49,462 bases of DNA from an uncultured Clostridia bacterium (GCA_944358655.1 CALVRO010000010.1:1-49462); one strand, 5' to 3'; positions 32,965-40,798 are shown, counted from the first letter of the stretch. Notes: generated from the letters alone by a model not told the origin. Numbers and translations: made by a program.

Positions 32965-33405
32965 ATGAAACTTCAGGAACTTTTGGAAAAGAACATTACC
33001 AACGGGCGCATCTTTGCCATAGAGGCAATGACAGAAAAGAAAGGGCTCAAGGGCATCCGCTTTATAAAGCACAGCACGCTGACGGCTCAATGGGGATGCA
33101 ATTACGCAAACGTCGCAGCGGTCAAAGATGCGGTTCAAGCCAACGGCGGCGTTAAACCGAATTGGTTTGAGCATACCGAGTACGACAGCATAGTACGCAG
33201 CAAGAAAAATCCCGAAAAGCTCTATCTGCAGATTATGAACCCCTCAAACTTCAGGACGGAGTACTTCCTCGCAGATGGAACGCCGACGACCAAGGAGGCA
33301 CTCATAGCAATGGGCGCCATAAAGGAGGGGGAGGCGGACAAGCCTGTGACGCTCGTCTATGCACTCGAAAATATAATGTCGGTACGTTACAAGGAGGCGG
33401 CTTAA
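32965..33405 (+). CDS. Hypothetical element protein
   Basis: 146 residues, soluble, alpha/beta, with a basic N-terminal half (KKGLKGIRFIKHS). I recognise no domain; the composition (NYANVAAVKDAVQANGG, LYLQIMNPSNFRTEYFLADG) is that of small phage accessory proteins. It has a strong ribosome site that the leader may mask, so expression is probably conditional. In satellites this right-end position often holds helper-interference or cargo genes. It is followed by a second small gene in the same unit. Confidence 0.68.
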   Translation: MKLQELLEKNITNGRIFAIEAMTEKKGLKGIRFIKHSTLTAQWGCNYANVAAVKDAVQANGGVKPNWFEHTEYDSIVRSKKNPEKLYLQIMNPSNFRTEYFLADGTPTTKEALIAMGAIKEGEADKPVTLVYALENIMSVRYKEAA

Positions 33406-33444
33406 ATAGCCGCTTCCAAATAAAAAATATTATGGAGGTAGTTT

Positions 33445-33693
33445 ATGAATACAACACAGATTGAAAAGGTAGAGGAACTCACAGGGCAGCTTGAAAGCGT
33501 ATTGTCTGAAATATGCCTTACAAAGGACTTGCAGGAATTATCCAACGGCGAGATGGAGGTGACAAACCCGAGCGCGGAAAAGGCAATGGAGGCTTACAGA
33601 CATGTGCAGACCTTGGGTTTTGCATTGCTTGACAGACTGCGCGACCATACGCAAAAACTGAATACGATTGTCGAGCAGCTCATGGCTATTTAA
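33445..33693 (+). CDS. Small helical element protein
   Basis: 82 residues, wholly helical with coiled-coil-like heptads (IEKVEELTGQLESVLSEI, LLDRLRDHTQKLNTIVEQL). ATGGAGG precedes the start. The stop codon is built into the stem of the terminator that follows. Function unknown; last gene of the element. Confidence 0.65.
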   Translation: MNTTQIEKVEELTGQLESVLSEICLTKDLQELSNGEMEVTNPSAEKAMEAYRHVQTLGFALLDRLRDHTQKLNTIVEQLMAI

Positions 33694-33717
33694 GGGTACG
33701 TTTTGTACCCTTATTTT
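33692..33717 (+). terminator. Terminator at right end of the element
   Basis: AAGGGTAC (33692-33699) pairs with GTACCCTT (33705-33712), 5-nt loop, followed by ATTTTT. The same sequence holds one of the TACCCTT arm-type sites. Confidence 0.8.
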
Positions 33718-33724
33718 TACCCTT
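33706..33724 (+). repeat. Integrase arm-type sites, right end
   Basis: TACCCTT at 33706-33712 and 33718-33724, 5 bp apart, as at the left end; an inverted AAGGGTA (33692-33698) lies beside them. The distance to the core repeat is about 115 bp. Confidence 0.6.
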
Positions 33725-33839
33725 TACGCATGGGTACAAAAAATACGCAATGTACAAAGTAGCATAAAATTTTCAGTTTGAGGCTTTAAAACAGTACACA
33801 ATGACACTATTCAGCACAAATAAAATTGGCACTTGATAA

Positions 33840-33863
33840 TTCAAATCTCGCCATCCGCGCCAA
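33840..33863 (+). repeat. Right attachment site (attR)
   Basis: A 24-bp copy of the tRNA-Ser 3' end, identical to 26103-26126. The bases before it (GATAA) do not fit a tRNA, so this copy is not functional. Confidence 0.92.
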
Positions 33864-33903
33864 AACGGCGTGGGAAAGGTTTTTACCTTTCCCACGCCGT
33901 TTT
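33862..33903 (+). terminator. Displaced original terminator of tRNA-Ser
   Basis: A perfect 19-bp stem (33862-33880 with 33885-33903) starting right after the attR CCA. Before integration it would have followed the tRNA directly. Confidence 0.85.
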
Positions 33904-33939
33904 GATATATCAGTGAAAACTGGCGGGATTTGAGGGTGG

Positions 33940-34027
33940 AGGTGCGAGCGGGAGCGAGCAGTTTGCGAACAAAACTTCGGAAGGGAACAAGAAGGAACGC
34001 AAACTGAACAGTGCGGTGCACTGTTCA
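33940..34027. repeat. Structured intergenic hairpin element
   Basis: CAGTTTGCG (33959-33967) pairs with CGCAAACTG (33998-34006), and TGAACAGTG (34005-34013) with CACTGTTCA (34019-34027). A GGAGCGAGCA box precedes it. Similar hairpins with an AACAG stem and a GAGC/GCTC box occur at 48939-48985 and 49271-49316. Confidence 0.55.
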
Positions 34028-34049
34028 CCGGGGCGCGCCGCCAAAGGCG

Positions 34050-34070
34050 CAAATCTCGCCATCCGCGCCA
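34050..34070 (+). repeat. Third copy of the tRNA-Ser 3' end
   Basis: 21 bp identical to the attachment core, starting CAAATCTCGCCATCC, 187 bp beyond attR. It is followed by its own terminator, so the arrangement (tRNA 3' end plus terminator) occurs twice. It looks like the scar of an earlier or second integration. Confidence 0.85.
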
Positions 34071-34093
34071 CCGCCGATGCAAGGCGCGTATTG

Positions 34094-34130
34094 AAGGAAG
34101 GCAAATGGTAATTTGCCTTCCTTTCCTTTT
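34094..34130 (+). terminator. Terminator behind the third tRNA 3' end
   Basis: A 13-bp stem (34094-34106 with 34111-34123), loop GGTA, followed by a C/T-rich tail ending TTTT. Confidence 0.75.
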
Positions 34131-34634
34131 ACGCCTGCCTCGGCTTTTTCGCGCAAATACTACAGTTTTGCGCGAGACTATGGAATTGATTTATGCACTC
34201 CGTGAAAGCAAATTCGCCCTTGCCCGCCCCCTCTGCGCGGGTGCGGCGCTTTAGCGATTTGCTACTTATTTTTCGGAGGGTGCTCGCGGAGCTGTGCACG
34301 CTTCGCGGAAAGGTAACGAGTGTATCTGAAGCGTAGCCCGTGAGATTTCTCGGCTGCGGCTTCGCCTACGCACGAAATGACATGCTCTACCCGAATGGGG
34401 CGCGCACCACTCTCCCCCGCCCCCGAGGTCTACGCTATGCAAATCGGGGTGACGCGCGGCCGAAAGGCCGCGCGTCACAAAAAATGCCATGATTGCCTTG
34501 TCGGGCTTGATGGGTTATTGAAAATTGCTGCCCGAAAAAAACACAAAATCTTCATGTTTATATCAACACGCTTGCATTTTAATATGTATAATATATGGTA
34601 AAAACAGAAAAAACTCTATGCGAGGTGTTTTATT
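34131..34634. other. Gene-free region with dispersed repeats
   Basis: I see no gene. GAGTGTATCTGAAGCG (34318-34333) and the following CTCGGC...GAAATGACAT are related to 228-268 in reverse orientation. A 12-bp hairpin with a GAAA loop (34450-34477) followed by ACAAAAAA could be a terminator for the minus strand or a repeat. TATAAT at 34587-34592 may be the -10 for the HtrA gene; no clear -35 is seen. Confidence 0.55.
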
Positions 34635-35753
34635 ATGAACGGTAAATTTGTTTTAAGGGCGGCCGTGGCCGCCATAGTCGGAGCGTCCCTCTGCGCGTGC
34701 GGTTTCGCCGTGGCGGGCTGCGACGACGGGGACGGGTCTACCCGCTCGGTAGTTTCCTATGTGTCCTCGGACAAATCTCAAACATACAGCTCTACGGCCG
34801 ACGTCGTCGAGGCCGTGGCCGACAGCGTGGTGGAGATAACCACCGAATCGGTCACCACTCAATGGGGCATGCAGTACATTGTGTCGGGCGCGGGCAGCGG
34901 AGTCATTGTCGGCGAGGGCGACGACGGCACCTACTCCATAATAACCAATCACCACGTCATCGACGGCGCAAACGACATTATGGTGCGCATGCGCAACGGC
35001 GAGGAGTTCGACGCCGAGCTTGTCGCCTCGGACGATTCGGCCGACATAGCCGTAATAACCATAGAGTGCGACGAACAATTAACCATGGCAACATGGGGCG
35101 ACAGCGACTCGCTGCGCGTCGGCGAAGATCTTATAGCCATAGGCAACCCTCTTGGCAGCCTCGGCGGCACGGTGACCAAGGGCATACTGTCCGCAACCGA
35201 CAGAACCATTGTCGTCGAAGATTATCCCATGACCCTTCTGCAGACCGACACGGCCATCAACCCGGGCAACTCGGGCGGCGGCCTCTTCAATATGAAGGGC
35301 GAACTCATAGGCATTGTCAACGCCAAGACCTCGGACGAGGAGGTGGAGGGCATCTGCTTTGCCATCCCCGCCAACGACGCGCGCAAGGCCTACGACGACC
35401 TTCTCACCTACGGCTATATCGAGGGCCGCGCCGCCTTCCCCATAGAGGTCACCGAAGGCTCGATAACTTCGGGCATAAACTCCAGCGAGAGCGTCGTTTA
35501 TATCACCTCGGTCGGTAGTAACGTTGCCGAAGGCACCTTCAAGCAGTACGACAGAATTTACAAGATAGGCGACCAAAAGATAACCACGCTTGCAAGCTAC
35601 AATCAGGCCATTGCCTCGCTGACGCCCGGCGAGGAGGTCACCGTTGAGGTGTACCGCGGCAGAGTGCAGGGGGGATTTTTCGGCAGTTCGATCTCCTTCG
35701 ACGACGAACCCACGACCTTCACCGTAACGCCCGTTCAGTACGGCGCAAACTGA
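34635..35753 (+). CDS. HtrA/DegP-like serine protease, lipoprotein form
   Basis: 372 residues. The N-terminus is a secretion signal with a lipobox-like VAGC (Cys34 after a hydrophobic stretch), so it is probably anchored outside the membrane by lipid. The trypsin domain has His107 (TNHHVID), Asp137 (SADIAV) and Ser213 (NPGNSGGG), and GNPLG and GIVNAKTSDEEVEGICFAIP blocks typical of HtrA. One PDZ domain (about 275-360: VVYITSVGSNVAEGTFKQYDRIYKIG) follows. It degrades or holds misfolded exported proteins. Transcribed alone, ahead of a gene group with an ECF sigma factor, which may be an envelope-stress regulon. Confidence 0.95.
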   Translation: MNGKFVLRAAVAAIVGASLCACGFAVAGCDDGDGSTRSVVSYVSSDKSQTYSSTADVVEAVADSVVEITTESVTTQWGMQYIVSGAGSGVIVGEGDDGTYSIITNHHVIDGANDIMVRMRNGEEFDAELVASDDSADIAVITIECDEQLTMATWGDSDSLRVGEDLIAIGNPLGSLGGTVTKGILSATDRTIVVEDYPMTLLQTDTAINPGNSGGGLFNMKGELIGIVNAKTSDEEVEGICFAIPANDARKAYDDLLTYGYIEGRAAFPIEVTEGSITSGINSSESVVYITSVGSNVAEGTFKQYDRIYKIGDQKITTLASYNQAIASLTPGEEVTVEVYRGRVQGGFFGSSISFDDEPTTFTVTPVQYGAN

Positions 35754-35767
35754 AAATATAAAGAATT

Positions 35768-35799
35768 GCGGCCGCAGCGGAAATTTCCGCTGCGGCCGC
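35768..35799. terminator. Bidirectional terminator
   Basis: A perfect 32-bp palindrome (GCGGCCGCAGCGGAAA and its complement). It separates the convergent HtrA and lipoprotein genes. Confidence 0.82.
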
Positions 35800-35817
35800 T
35801 TTGCGTGTTGAAAAATT

Positions 35818-36795
35818 TTACCTGTCCGATATCGGCGTATAGGTGTAGTCCACGCTGCCGTCGGCGTTCTCTACGGGCGTCACAATGTAGGTATTCTTAT
35901 CCTTACCGTCTCTTGTGCGGAGAGTAAGGACTTCCTTACCGCGTATCACCTCGCTTTCAAGCGTCAGTTCGTAGGTGTGACGGCCTATTTTTGCCGTGAG
36001 CTCTACCTCGTATTCGTCGCGCTCGCGCTCGATCTCTATTGTGCTCTCTTCAACCTTTTGCCCGTCGCGCACAAGGGTGTAGCTGTATTCCTGCTCGCTC
36101 TCGCCGCGCTCGGTTTCGTAGGAGTGCTCCACAAGGATATAGCTGTCCCTTTCAAGATAGACGTAGAACTTTGTTTCGCTCTCGCTCTCGCCGCGTTCGC
36201 TCTCAACTTCTCTTGTGCCGCGCACTTCATACTCCGCGCCGTCGATAATCATTATTCCCTCGAGGGCGTATTCGCGCTCCTCCTCGTCGTCATCCCTATC
36301 GTCGTCGAAGTCGGGGATGAGGGTCTTGTTGAAGTGCATTTCGTACTCTCTCGCGCCGCCGCCGAGGGAGGGGGCGGAGATCATCGTCATGCTCTCGTAG
36401 CCGTCGAGGTCGGAGGCCCTCTCCTCGACCTTGAAGCCGTCGCCCGTCAGAATGGCGTTGGCAATGGCCATGTAGCCGTCCAGCTCTTCCGTGCCTTCCT
36501 CGGTCTGCGCGGGCGGGGTCTGTTCGGGGGCGATGTTGTCGCCCGTCGTGTCGCCGCCCTGTTCAGGAGCGGGTTCGGCGGGGGCGGGATCGGCGGGTTG
36601 GTTCTCCGTGTCCTCGGTGGGAGCGGGGTCGGCAACGTTTTCCGAAACGAGCATGGCCGCCGAGGCAGCGCTGAAGGCGTAAACGCTCTGCGCGTCATTG
36701 CCTTGCAAAATTGACTTCTGTTCGCCGCACGCCGTAAGGCAGAGTGTGGTGGCCAGCGCGGCCGAAGCCAGTAAGCTTATAACTAACTTTTTCAT
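35818..36795 (-). CDS. Lipoprotein sharing its domain with the nearby anti-sigma factor
   Basis: 325 residues. Signal and lipobox LTAC (Cys23). A short helical piece (YAFSAASAAMLVSE), a Pro/Glu/Thr-rich linker (about 55-105), then a charged all-beta domain: YEMHFNK, EREYALEGIMIIDGAEYEVRGTREVE, SESETKFYVYLERDSYILVEH. The same order of motifs, including the YAYGAAS start, is found in the anti-sigma factor at 38481. The two are clear paralogues; the lipoprotein may compete for, or report on, the same extracellular signal. GGAGG before the start. The domain is not one I can name. Confidence 0.85.
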   Translation of the reverse strand: MKKLVISLLASAALATTLCLTACGEQKSILQGNDAQSVYAFSAASAAMLVSENVADPAPTEDTENQPADPAPAEPAPEQGGDTTGDNIAPEQTPPAQTEEGTEELDGYMAIANAILTGDGFKVEERASDLDGYESMTMISAPSLGGGAREYEMHFNKTLIPDFDDDRDDDEEEREYALEGIMIIDGAEYEVRGTREVESERGESESETKFYVYLERDSYILVEHSYETERGESEQEYSYTLVRDGQKVEESTIEIERERDEYEVELTAKIGRHTYELTLESEVIRGKEVLTLRTRDGKDKNTYIVTPVENADGSVDYTYTPISDR

Positions 36796-36954
36796 TGTGT
36801 TTTCCTCCGAAAATCAATTTTATTTTGGCCGTCTGTTTTCGACCTTTCACCTATATAACAGCTCGCTCCCCGCAAATTGTTGGAAAATTCTGAAAATTTT
36901 TTTGTAAAGGCCGATTATTCATTTTTCTATACAAATATGCGTTAAATTCACCTC

Positions 36955-36982
36955 TTGACATATGCGCATTTTTTGGTAGAAT
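36955..36982 (+). promoter_or_regulatory. Promoter of small lipoprotein gene
   Basis: TTGACA (36955-36960), 16 bp, TAGAAT (36977-36982), followed by AAAGGAGGGC before the ATG at 37016. Confidence 0.82.
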
Positions 36983-37015
36983 AAATTTATAGAAAAAGTC
37001 TTAAAGGAGGGCACA

Positions 37016-37486
37016 ATGAAAAAGTTTATTTTATCAATAATTTCCATGATTTTTGCGGCGGGTGCTGTCTTGGGTTTTTCTGCCTGCGGCGAACGCAGTC
37101 AAACTTCAAATAAAATTCACCCCGATGCCCTCCCTGCTTTTTTTCAGGGTACTGTTTTCATGACGCTTATGCGCAATATGACAAGCAGTCACATTGCCAT
37201 TATTTGTGACAGGGAAGAAATAAATAAACTGCTCGACTATTTCAGGGGCGTTAATTTTGTAGAAGGCACCATCGATTGGGAAACAGTCGATGAAACGGGG
37301 GCAGATAGCGCAAGGAGGATGGTCGTCGATCTGGTCACTTACAGATATAATTTTATTATATCGATGTATGTTCATTCGGATAATTCGATCTCTATGATAT
37401 TCAACGATGTTTTCTACATGACCGAGCCGGGCGCCATATCGGAGGAGTTCAGGGAGTATGTGTACGAGGTGCACTGCCGTGTGTAA
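37016..37486 (+). CDS. Small lipoprotein of unknown function
   Basis: 156 residues. Signal peptide and lipobox FSAC (Cys25), then a compact alpha/beta domain (SHIAIICDREEINKLLDYF, YNFIISMYVHSDNSISMIFND). No family recognised. It has its own consensus promoter and AAAGGAGG. It is AT-richer than its neighbours. Located between two genes of the sigma/anti-sigma group, but nothing in it links it to that group. Confidence 0.82.
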   Translation: MKKFILSIISMIFAAGAVLGFSACGERSQTSNKIHPDALPAFFQGTVFMTLMRNMTSSHIAIICDREEINKLLDYFRGVNFVEGTIDWETVDETGADSARRMVVDLVTYRYNFIISMYVHSDNSISMIFNDVFYMTEPGAISEEFREYVYEVHCRV

Positions 37487-37956
37487 GTATTAAAGGGCGT
37501 GTGCGCGGTCAGGTGCCGGGCCCCTCGCGCAGACTGCCGCTGCACGGAGCGCGGCGGGCTTAGTCGAAATGACATTCCATATTAGGTGAATAGAGCGGCG
37601 CGCGGTCGACAGACCGCGCGCCCTATGCTCTGCCCCCGTTTGTCATACTGAGCAGCGCGCCATAAATGTCGGGATAAAACCGAGCATGAGCGCGCGTCGC
37701 CGAACGTATCTCGGAGCGACAGCGACGGACAAACGGGGCTCCTTTGCAATTGCCTGTTTAAACTTCAAAACAAAATTTTCAAAATGCGGTTGACCTGAAG
37801 GGCGGAGGGTGGTATGATAGTATTGTAAAAAAATAACGGGCTTTCGGGCCGTTGTAACGGCTGCAGAAAAATTTAAAAAATTTTTAAAATCTCCAACAAT
37901 TCCCTGCGCCAAAATTGTTTTAATAGTGAAGGGAGAGGTGTGCAAAAGTTAAGGAT
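37487..37956. other. Gene-free region with repeats and the sigma-factor promoter
   Basis: An 11-bp GC hairpin GGCGCGCGGTC-GACA-GACCGCGCGCC lies around 37594-37620. A GTTTGTCATACTGAGC stretch (from about 37638), related to the dispersed repeat at 45-60, follows. From 37700 to 37956 only the promoter and leader of the sigma gene are seen. Confidence 0.55.
37790..37818 (+). promoter_or_regulatory. Promoter of ECF sigma gene
   Basis: TTGACC (37790-37795), 17 bp, TATGAT (37813-37818). It is of the housekeeping type, giving a leader of about 130 nt. I see no obvious ECF-type promoter (GGAAC/CGTC). Confidence 0.72.
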
Positions 37957-38484
37957 ATGGACACGCACAAACTCGAAAAATATGTAGAGCGGCTGCGCTC
38001 GGGCGACAATTCGGCCTTCGACAGGCTATATGAGGCCACCAATCGCGCAGTCTACTTCAAAATTTTATACATAGTGCGCGACAAAATGTACGCCGAGGAC
38101 ATACTGCAGGACACCTATGTGCGCGCCCTTTCGCGGCTGGAGCAGTATGCGGCGGGCACAAATTTTGCGGCGTGGCTGTGCTCTATCGGCCGTTCGCTGG
38201 CGCTCAACCACATAAAAAAGAACAGCCGCGAGGTGTTCACCGATTTTTCCGAGCCCTCCCACAGATACGGCGTGCAGGAGACCGAGCTGCCCTATGTGTT
38301 CGACGTGGCCGCCAAAATACTCCCCGAGGACGAGTACGAAATACTCATGCTCTGTCAGGTGGCGGGCTACAAGCGGAGGGAGGTGGCCGACATGCTCTCC
38401 CTGCCCATAGGCACGGTGACGTGGAAGAACAACGAGGCGCTCAAAAAACTGAAAAATAAACTTGAAAAGGAGGGCGGCGCATGA
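37957..38484 (+). CDS. ECF-type RNA polymerase sigma factor
   Basis: 175 residues. Region 2 (FDRLYEATNRAVYFKILYIV, AEDILQDTYVRALSRLEQY) and region 4 (LPEDEYEILMLCQVAGYKRREVADML then GTVTWKNNEALKKLKNKL) are both intact; no region 3, as in ECF factors. It overlaps the next gene, an anti-sigma factor, by 4 nt (ATGA), the usual arrangement. The ribosome site GGGAGAGG is distant and AAGGAT is very near the ATG, so start choice is a little uncertain. It probably answers to envelope or extracellular conditions; targets may include the paralogous lipoprotein and HtrA genes nearby. Confidence 0.94.
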   Translation: MDTHKLEKYVERLRSGDNSAFDRLYEATNRAVYFKILYIVRDKMYAEDILQDTYVRALSRLEQYAAGTNFAAWLCSIGRSLALNHIKKNSREVFTDFSEPSHRYGVQETELPYVFDVAAKILPEDEYEILMLCQVAGYKRREVADMLSLPIGTVTWKNNEALKKLKNKLEKEGGA

Positions 38485-39698
38485 AGGACATTAAAAAATT
38501 GCTGCGGCAGCAGGCACCACAAGTGCTGCCCGACAGCAGCGTTAAGGATAACATAAAAGCCCGCCTCGGCATCGAGGAGACGGGCGAGCGCACGGCGGCC
38601 GTAGCGGGCGGCGGCACGGCGGCCTTAGGCGGCAGGCGCAACATTATTTTAGCCATATGCGCGGCCCTTCTGGCCGTGGCCATAATTCTGGCGGTGGCAA
38701 TTCCCCTTTCCGCACGCCCCGGTATGCCCGCCATAGACGGAGGTGTGACCGGAGACATTGACGACAAGTTCGACGGCATAACCAACTCCGACGCCTTCTA
38801 CGCCTACGGCGCGGCCTCGGTGGGGGCGGTGCTCTCCTCGGCGGAGAGCGGCGGGGCCGAAAGCACGGTGGCTGCGGCATATGTGGCCTCTAATCGCCTG
38901 TCGGTCACGCAGGAACAGCTCGACACGGTCAACCGCTATCTCGCCTTGGTGGAGAGCCTCCTCGGCGACGGCGCAATAACCTCCGCGCCCATAGAGCCTG
39001 AGGAGGGCTATCAATTCGGCATGACGGTGGGCTATTCGGACCTTCTTGGCAACTCCGTCGGCTACACCATGTACTATAATAAAAATTTTGTCGACGGCGA
39101 GTATGACGACGGCGAGAGCGAGGAAAACTACTCAATAGAGGGCGTACTCATAGTCGAGGGCGTCTCCTACCCTGTCGAGGGCACCTATGAGGTGGAGCAG
39201 GAGGAGGACGAGAGCGAGAGCGAGCTCAGCTTTAAGGCCTACACCTCGGCCGACAGGCGCTCGTATATAGCCGTCACGCGCGAGAGCGAGACGGAGGACG
39301 ACGGCCGCGGGAGCGAAAGCGAGCACGAATACGTTTACACCGTCTGCGAGAACGGCTGCGACGCAGAAAAGATGAAGGTAAAATACGAGAGCGAGGAGGG
39401 CGAGCTCGAACTCGAAATGGAGATAGAGCGCGGCGACGTCAAAGAGAGGCTCAAATTCAAGGACGAAACCGAGGACGGCGAACGCGTGATAGAGGTGGAG
39501 GGCGACATAGACGGCGAGCGCGTTGCGTTTAAGATATATGTTCGCGAAGGGCAGTACCACTATGTGTTCTCCGACGGCTCGTCGTCCGACCACGACCGCT
39601 ACGACAGCGACCATGACGACGGTGGCGACGATGACGGCGACAGGCGGCCGAGGGGCGCCTATACGGCGTTCGCGGGTAATGAGCAAATTTTATGCTGA
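38481..39698 (+). CDS. Transmembrane anti-sigma factor with extracellular beta domain
   Basis: 405 residues. A short cytosolic part (1-52) that would hold the sigma factor, one span (about 53-75: NIILAICAALLAVAIILAVAIPL), and a large outer part. The outer part has a YAYGAAS helix and a charged beta domain (YTMYYNK, EENYSIEGVLIVEGVSYPVEGTYEVEQ, ESESELSFKAY) shared with the lipoprotein at 35818-36795, and an Asp/His-rich end (SSSDHDRYDSDHDDGGDDDGD) that could bind metal. No zinc-binding HxxxCxxC motif is seen at the start. Translation is coupled to the sigma gene. Confidence 0.85.
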   Translation: MKDIKKLLRQQAPQVLPDSSVKDNIKARLGIEETGERTAAVAGGGTAALGGRRNIILAICAALLAVAIILAVAIPLSARPGMPAIDGGVTGDIDDKFDGITNSDAFYAYGAASVGAVLSSAESGGAESTVAAAYVASNRLSVTQEQLDTVNRYLALVESLLGDGAITSAPIEPEEGYQFGMTVGYSDLLGNSVGYTMYYNKNFVDGEYDDGESEENYSIEGVLIVEGVSYPVEGTYEVEQEEDESESELSFKAYTSADRRSYIAVTRESETEDDGRGSESEHEYVYTVCENGCDAEKMKVKYESEEGELELEMEIERGDVKERLKFKDETEDGERVIEVEGDIDGERVAFKIYVREGQYHYVFSDGSSSDHDRYDSDHDDGGDDDGDRRPRGAYTAFAGNEQILC

Positions 39699-39709
39699 AA
39701 AGGTGAAAA

Positions 39710-40630
39710 ATGTATTTTGAAAGCGTAGAAAGAATGGTGGGCGGCACGCCCGCAGTCGAAATTAAGAGGTACTGCGCCGCCGCGGGTGCGGGGGCGCGCA
39801 TAATAGCCAAGCTCGAGGGCTTCAACCCTGCCGGCTCGGTCAAGGACAGGGTGGCCCTGCACATGATAGCCGAGGCCGAAAGAAAGGGCCTTTTAAAGGC
39901 GGGCTCCACCATAGTCGAGCCCACCTCGGGCAACACGGGCATAGGCCTTGCCGCTTTCGGCACGGCGAGGGGCTATAAGGTCGTGCTGACCATGCCCGAC
40001 ACCATGAGCGCCGAGAGGATAAAGCTCATTCGCGCCTACGGGGCCGAAGTCGTGCTTACGCCGGGGGCGGAGGGCATGGCGGGCGCCGTGCGCAGGGCGG
40101 AGGAGATAGCCGCCCGAAGTCACGGCATAGTTGCGGGGCAATTTACAAATCCCGCCAATCCCGAGGCGCACTATCTGACCACGGGCCCCGAGATCTGGGC
40201 CGACTGCGGCGGCAATATAGACTGCTTTGTGGCGGGAGTGGGCACGGGCGGCACCATATCGGGCGCGGGCAGATACTTAAAGGAGAGGAAGCCCGCCGTG
40301 CGCATAGTCGCCGTCGAGCCCGCCTCTTCGCCCTTACTTTCTAAGGGATATGCGGGCCCCCACGGCCTGCAAGGCATAGGCGCAAACTTTGTGCCCGACA
40401 CGCTCGATAAAAACATTTACGACGAGGTGGCGGCGGTCGGCGAGGAAGAGGCCTACGCGGCGGCGCGGCTGCTCGCAAAGAGCGAGGGACTGCTCTGCGG
40501 CATCTCCTCGGGCGCGGCGCTGCACGCGGCCACGCTTGTCGCGCGCAGGGCGGAGTTTGCGGGCAAAACCATAGTCGTTCTGCTGCCCGACGGCGGCGAA
40601 AAATATCTCTCCACGCCCCTGTTCGGCTGA
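39710..40630 (+). CDS. cysK: Cysteine synthase (O-acetylserine sulfhydrylase)
   Basis: 306 residues, the normal length. PLP enzyme of fold type II: Schiff-base Lys45 in GSVKDR, substrate loop TSGNTG, phosphate-binding GTGGTISG, and GISSGA near the end. It makes cysteine from O-acetylserine and sulfide. GGTGAAAA before the ATG; it starts 11 bp after the anti-sigma gene, so it may be co-transcribed with the sigma operon, an unusual partner. Ends with a hairpin. Confidence 0.95.
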   Translation: MYFESVERMVGGTPAVEIKRYCAAAGAGARIIAKLEGFNPAGSVKDRVALHMIAEAERKGLLKAGSTIVEPTSGNTGIGLAAFGTARGYKVVLTMPDTMSAERIKLIRAYGAEVVLTPGAEGMAGAVRRAEEIAARSHGIVAGQFTNPANPEAHYLTTGPEIWADCGGNIDCFVAGVGTGGTISGAGRYLKERKPAVRIVAVEPASSPLLSKGYAGPHGLQGIGANFVPDTLDKNIYDEVAAVGEEEAYAAARLLAKSEGLLCGISSGAALHAATLVARRAEFAGKTIVVLLPDGGEKYLSTPLFG

Positions 40631-40649
40631 GGTCATGCGTTTTATGTGC

Positions 40650-40687
40650 GGCGCGGGGCGCGCGGACTTGTCCGCGCGCCCCGCGCC
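40650..40687 (+). terminator. Hairpin after cysK
   Basis: A 17-bp GC stem (40650-40666 with 40671-40687), loop CTTG, tail CTCCTTT. The tail is poor in T, so termination may be partial. Confidence 0.7.
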
Positions 40688-40740
40688 CTCCTTTCGCCCC
40701 GCGCAAAAAAATATTGAGTGCAATTTTGCGCGCAATTTGT

Positions 40741-40769
40741 TTGTAATATAAAAAAAGTTGAGGTATAAT
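40741..40769 (+). promoter_or_regulatory. Promoter of malic enzyme gene
   Basis: TTGTAA (40741-40746), 17 bp, TATAAT (40764-40769), 29 bp before the ATG. Confidence 0.78.
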
Positions 40770-40798
40770 ATAGTCGAAAAAATTTTGGGAGACTAAAG

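Larger units (their letters stand above)
26103..33863. mobile_element. Integrated satellite-like element at tRNA-Ser
   Basis: A 7.7-kb, AT-richer segment bounded by a 24-bp direct repeat that begins TTCAAATCTCGCCATCCGCG (26103-26126 and 33840-33863); the left copy is the tRNA-Ser 3' end. Gene order: integrase, XRE repressor and second recombinase on the minus strand; excisionase-like, DUF6291-like replication protein, DnaC-like loader, terminase-small-like and HTH genes on the plus strand; a small XRE repressor on the minus strand; then two small genes. No capsid, tail, lysis or conjugation genes. This set (int, repressor, xis, replication, terS) is that of a phage-inducible chromosomal island or similar satellite. 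Paired TACCCTT arm repeats lie just inside both ends. Confidence 0.88.
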
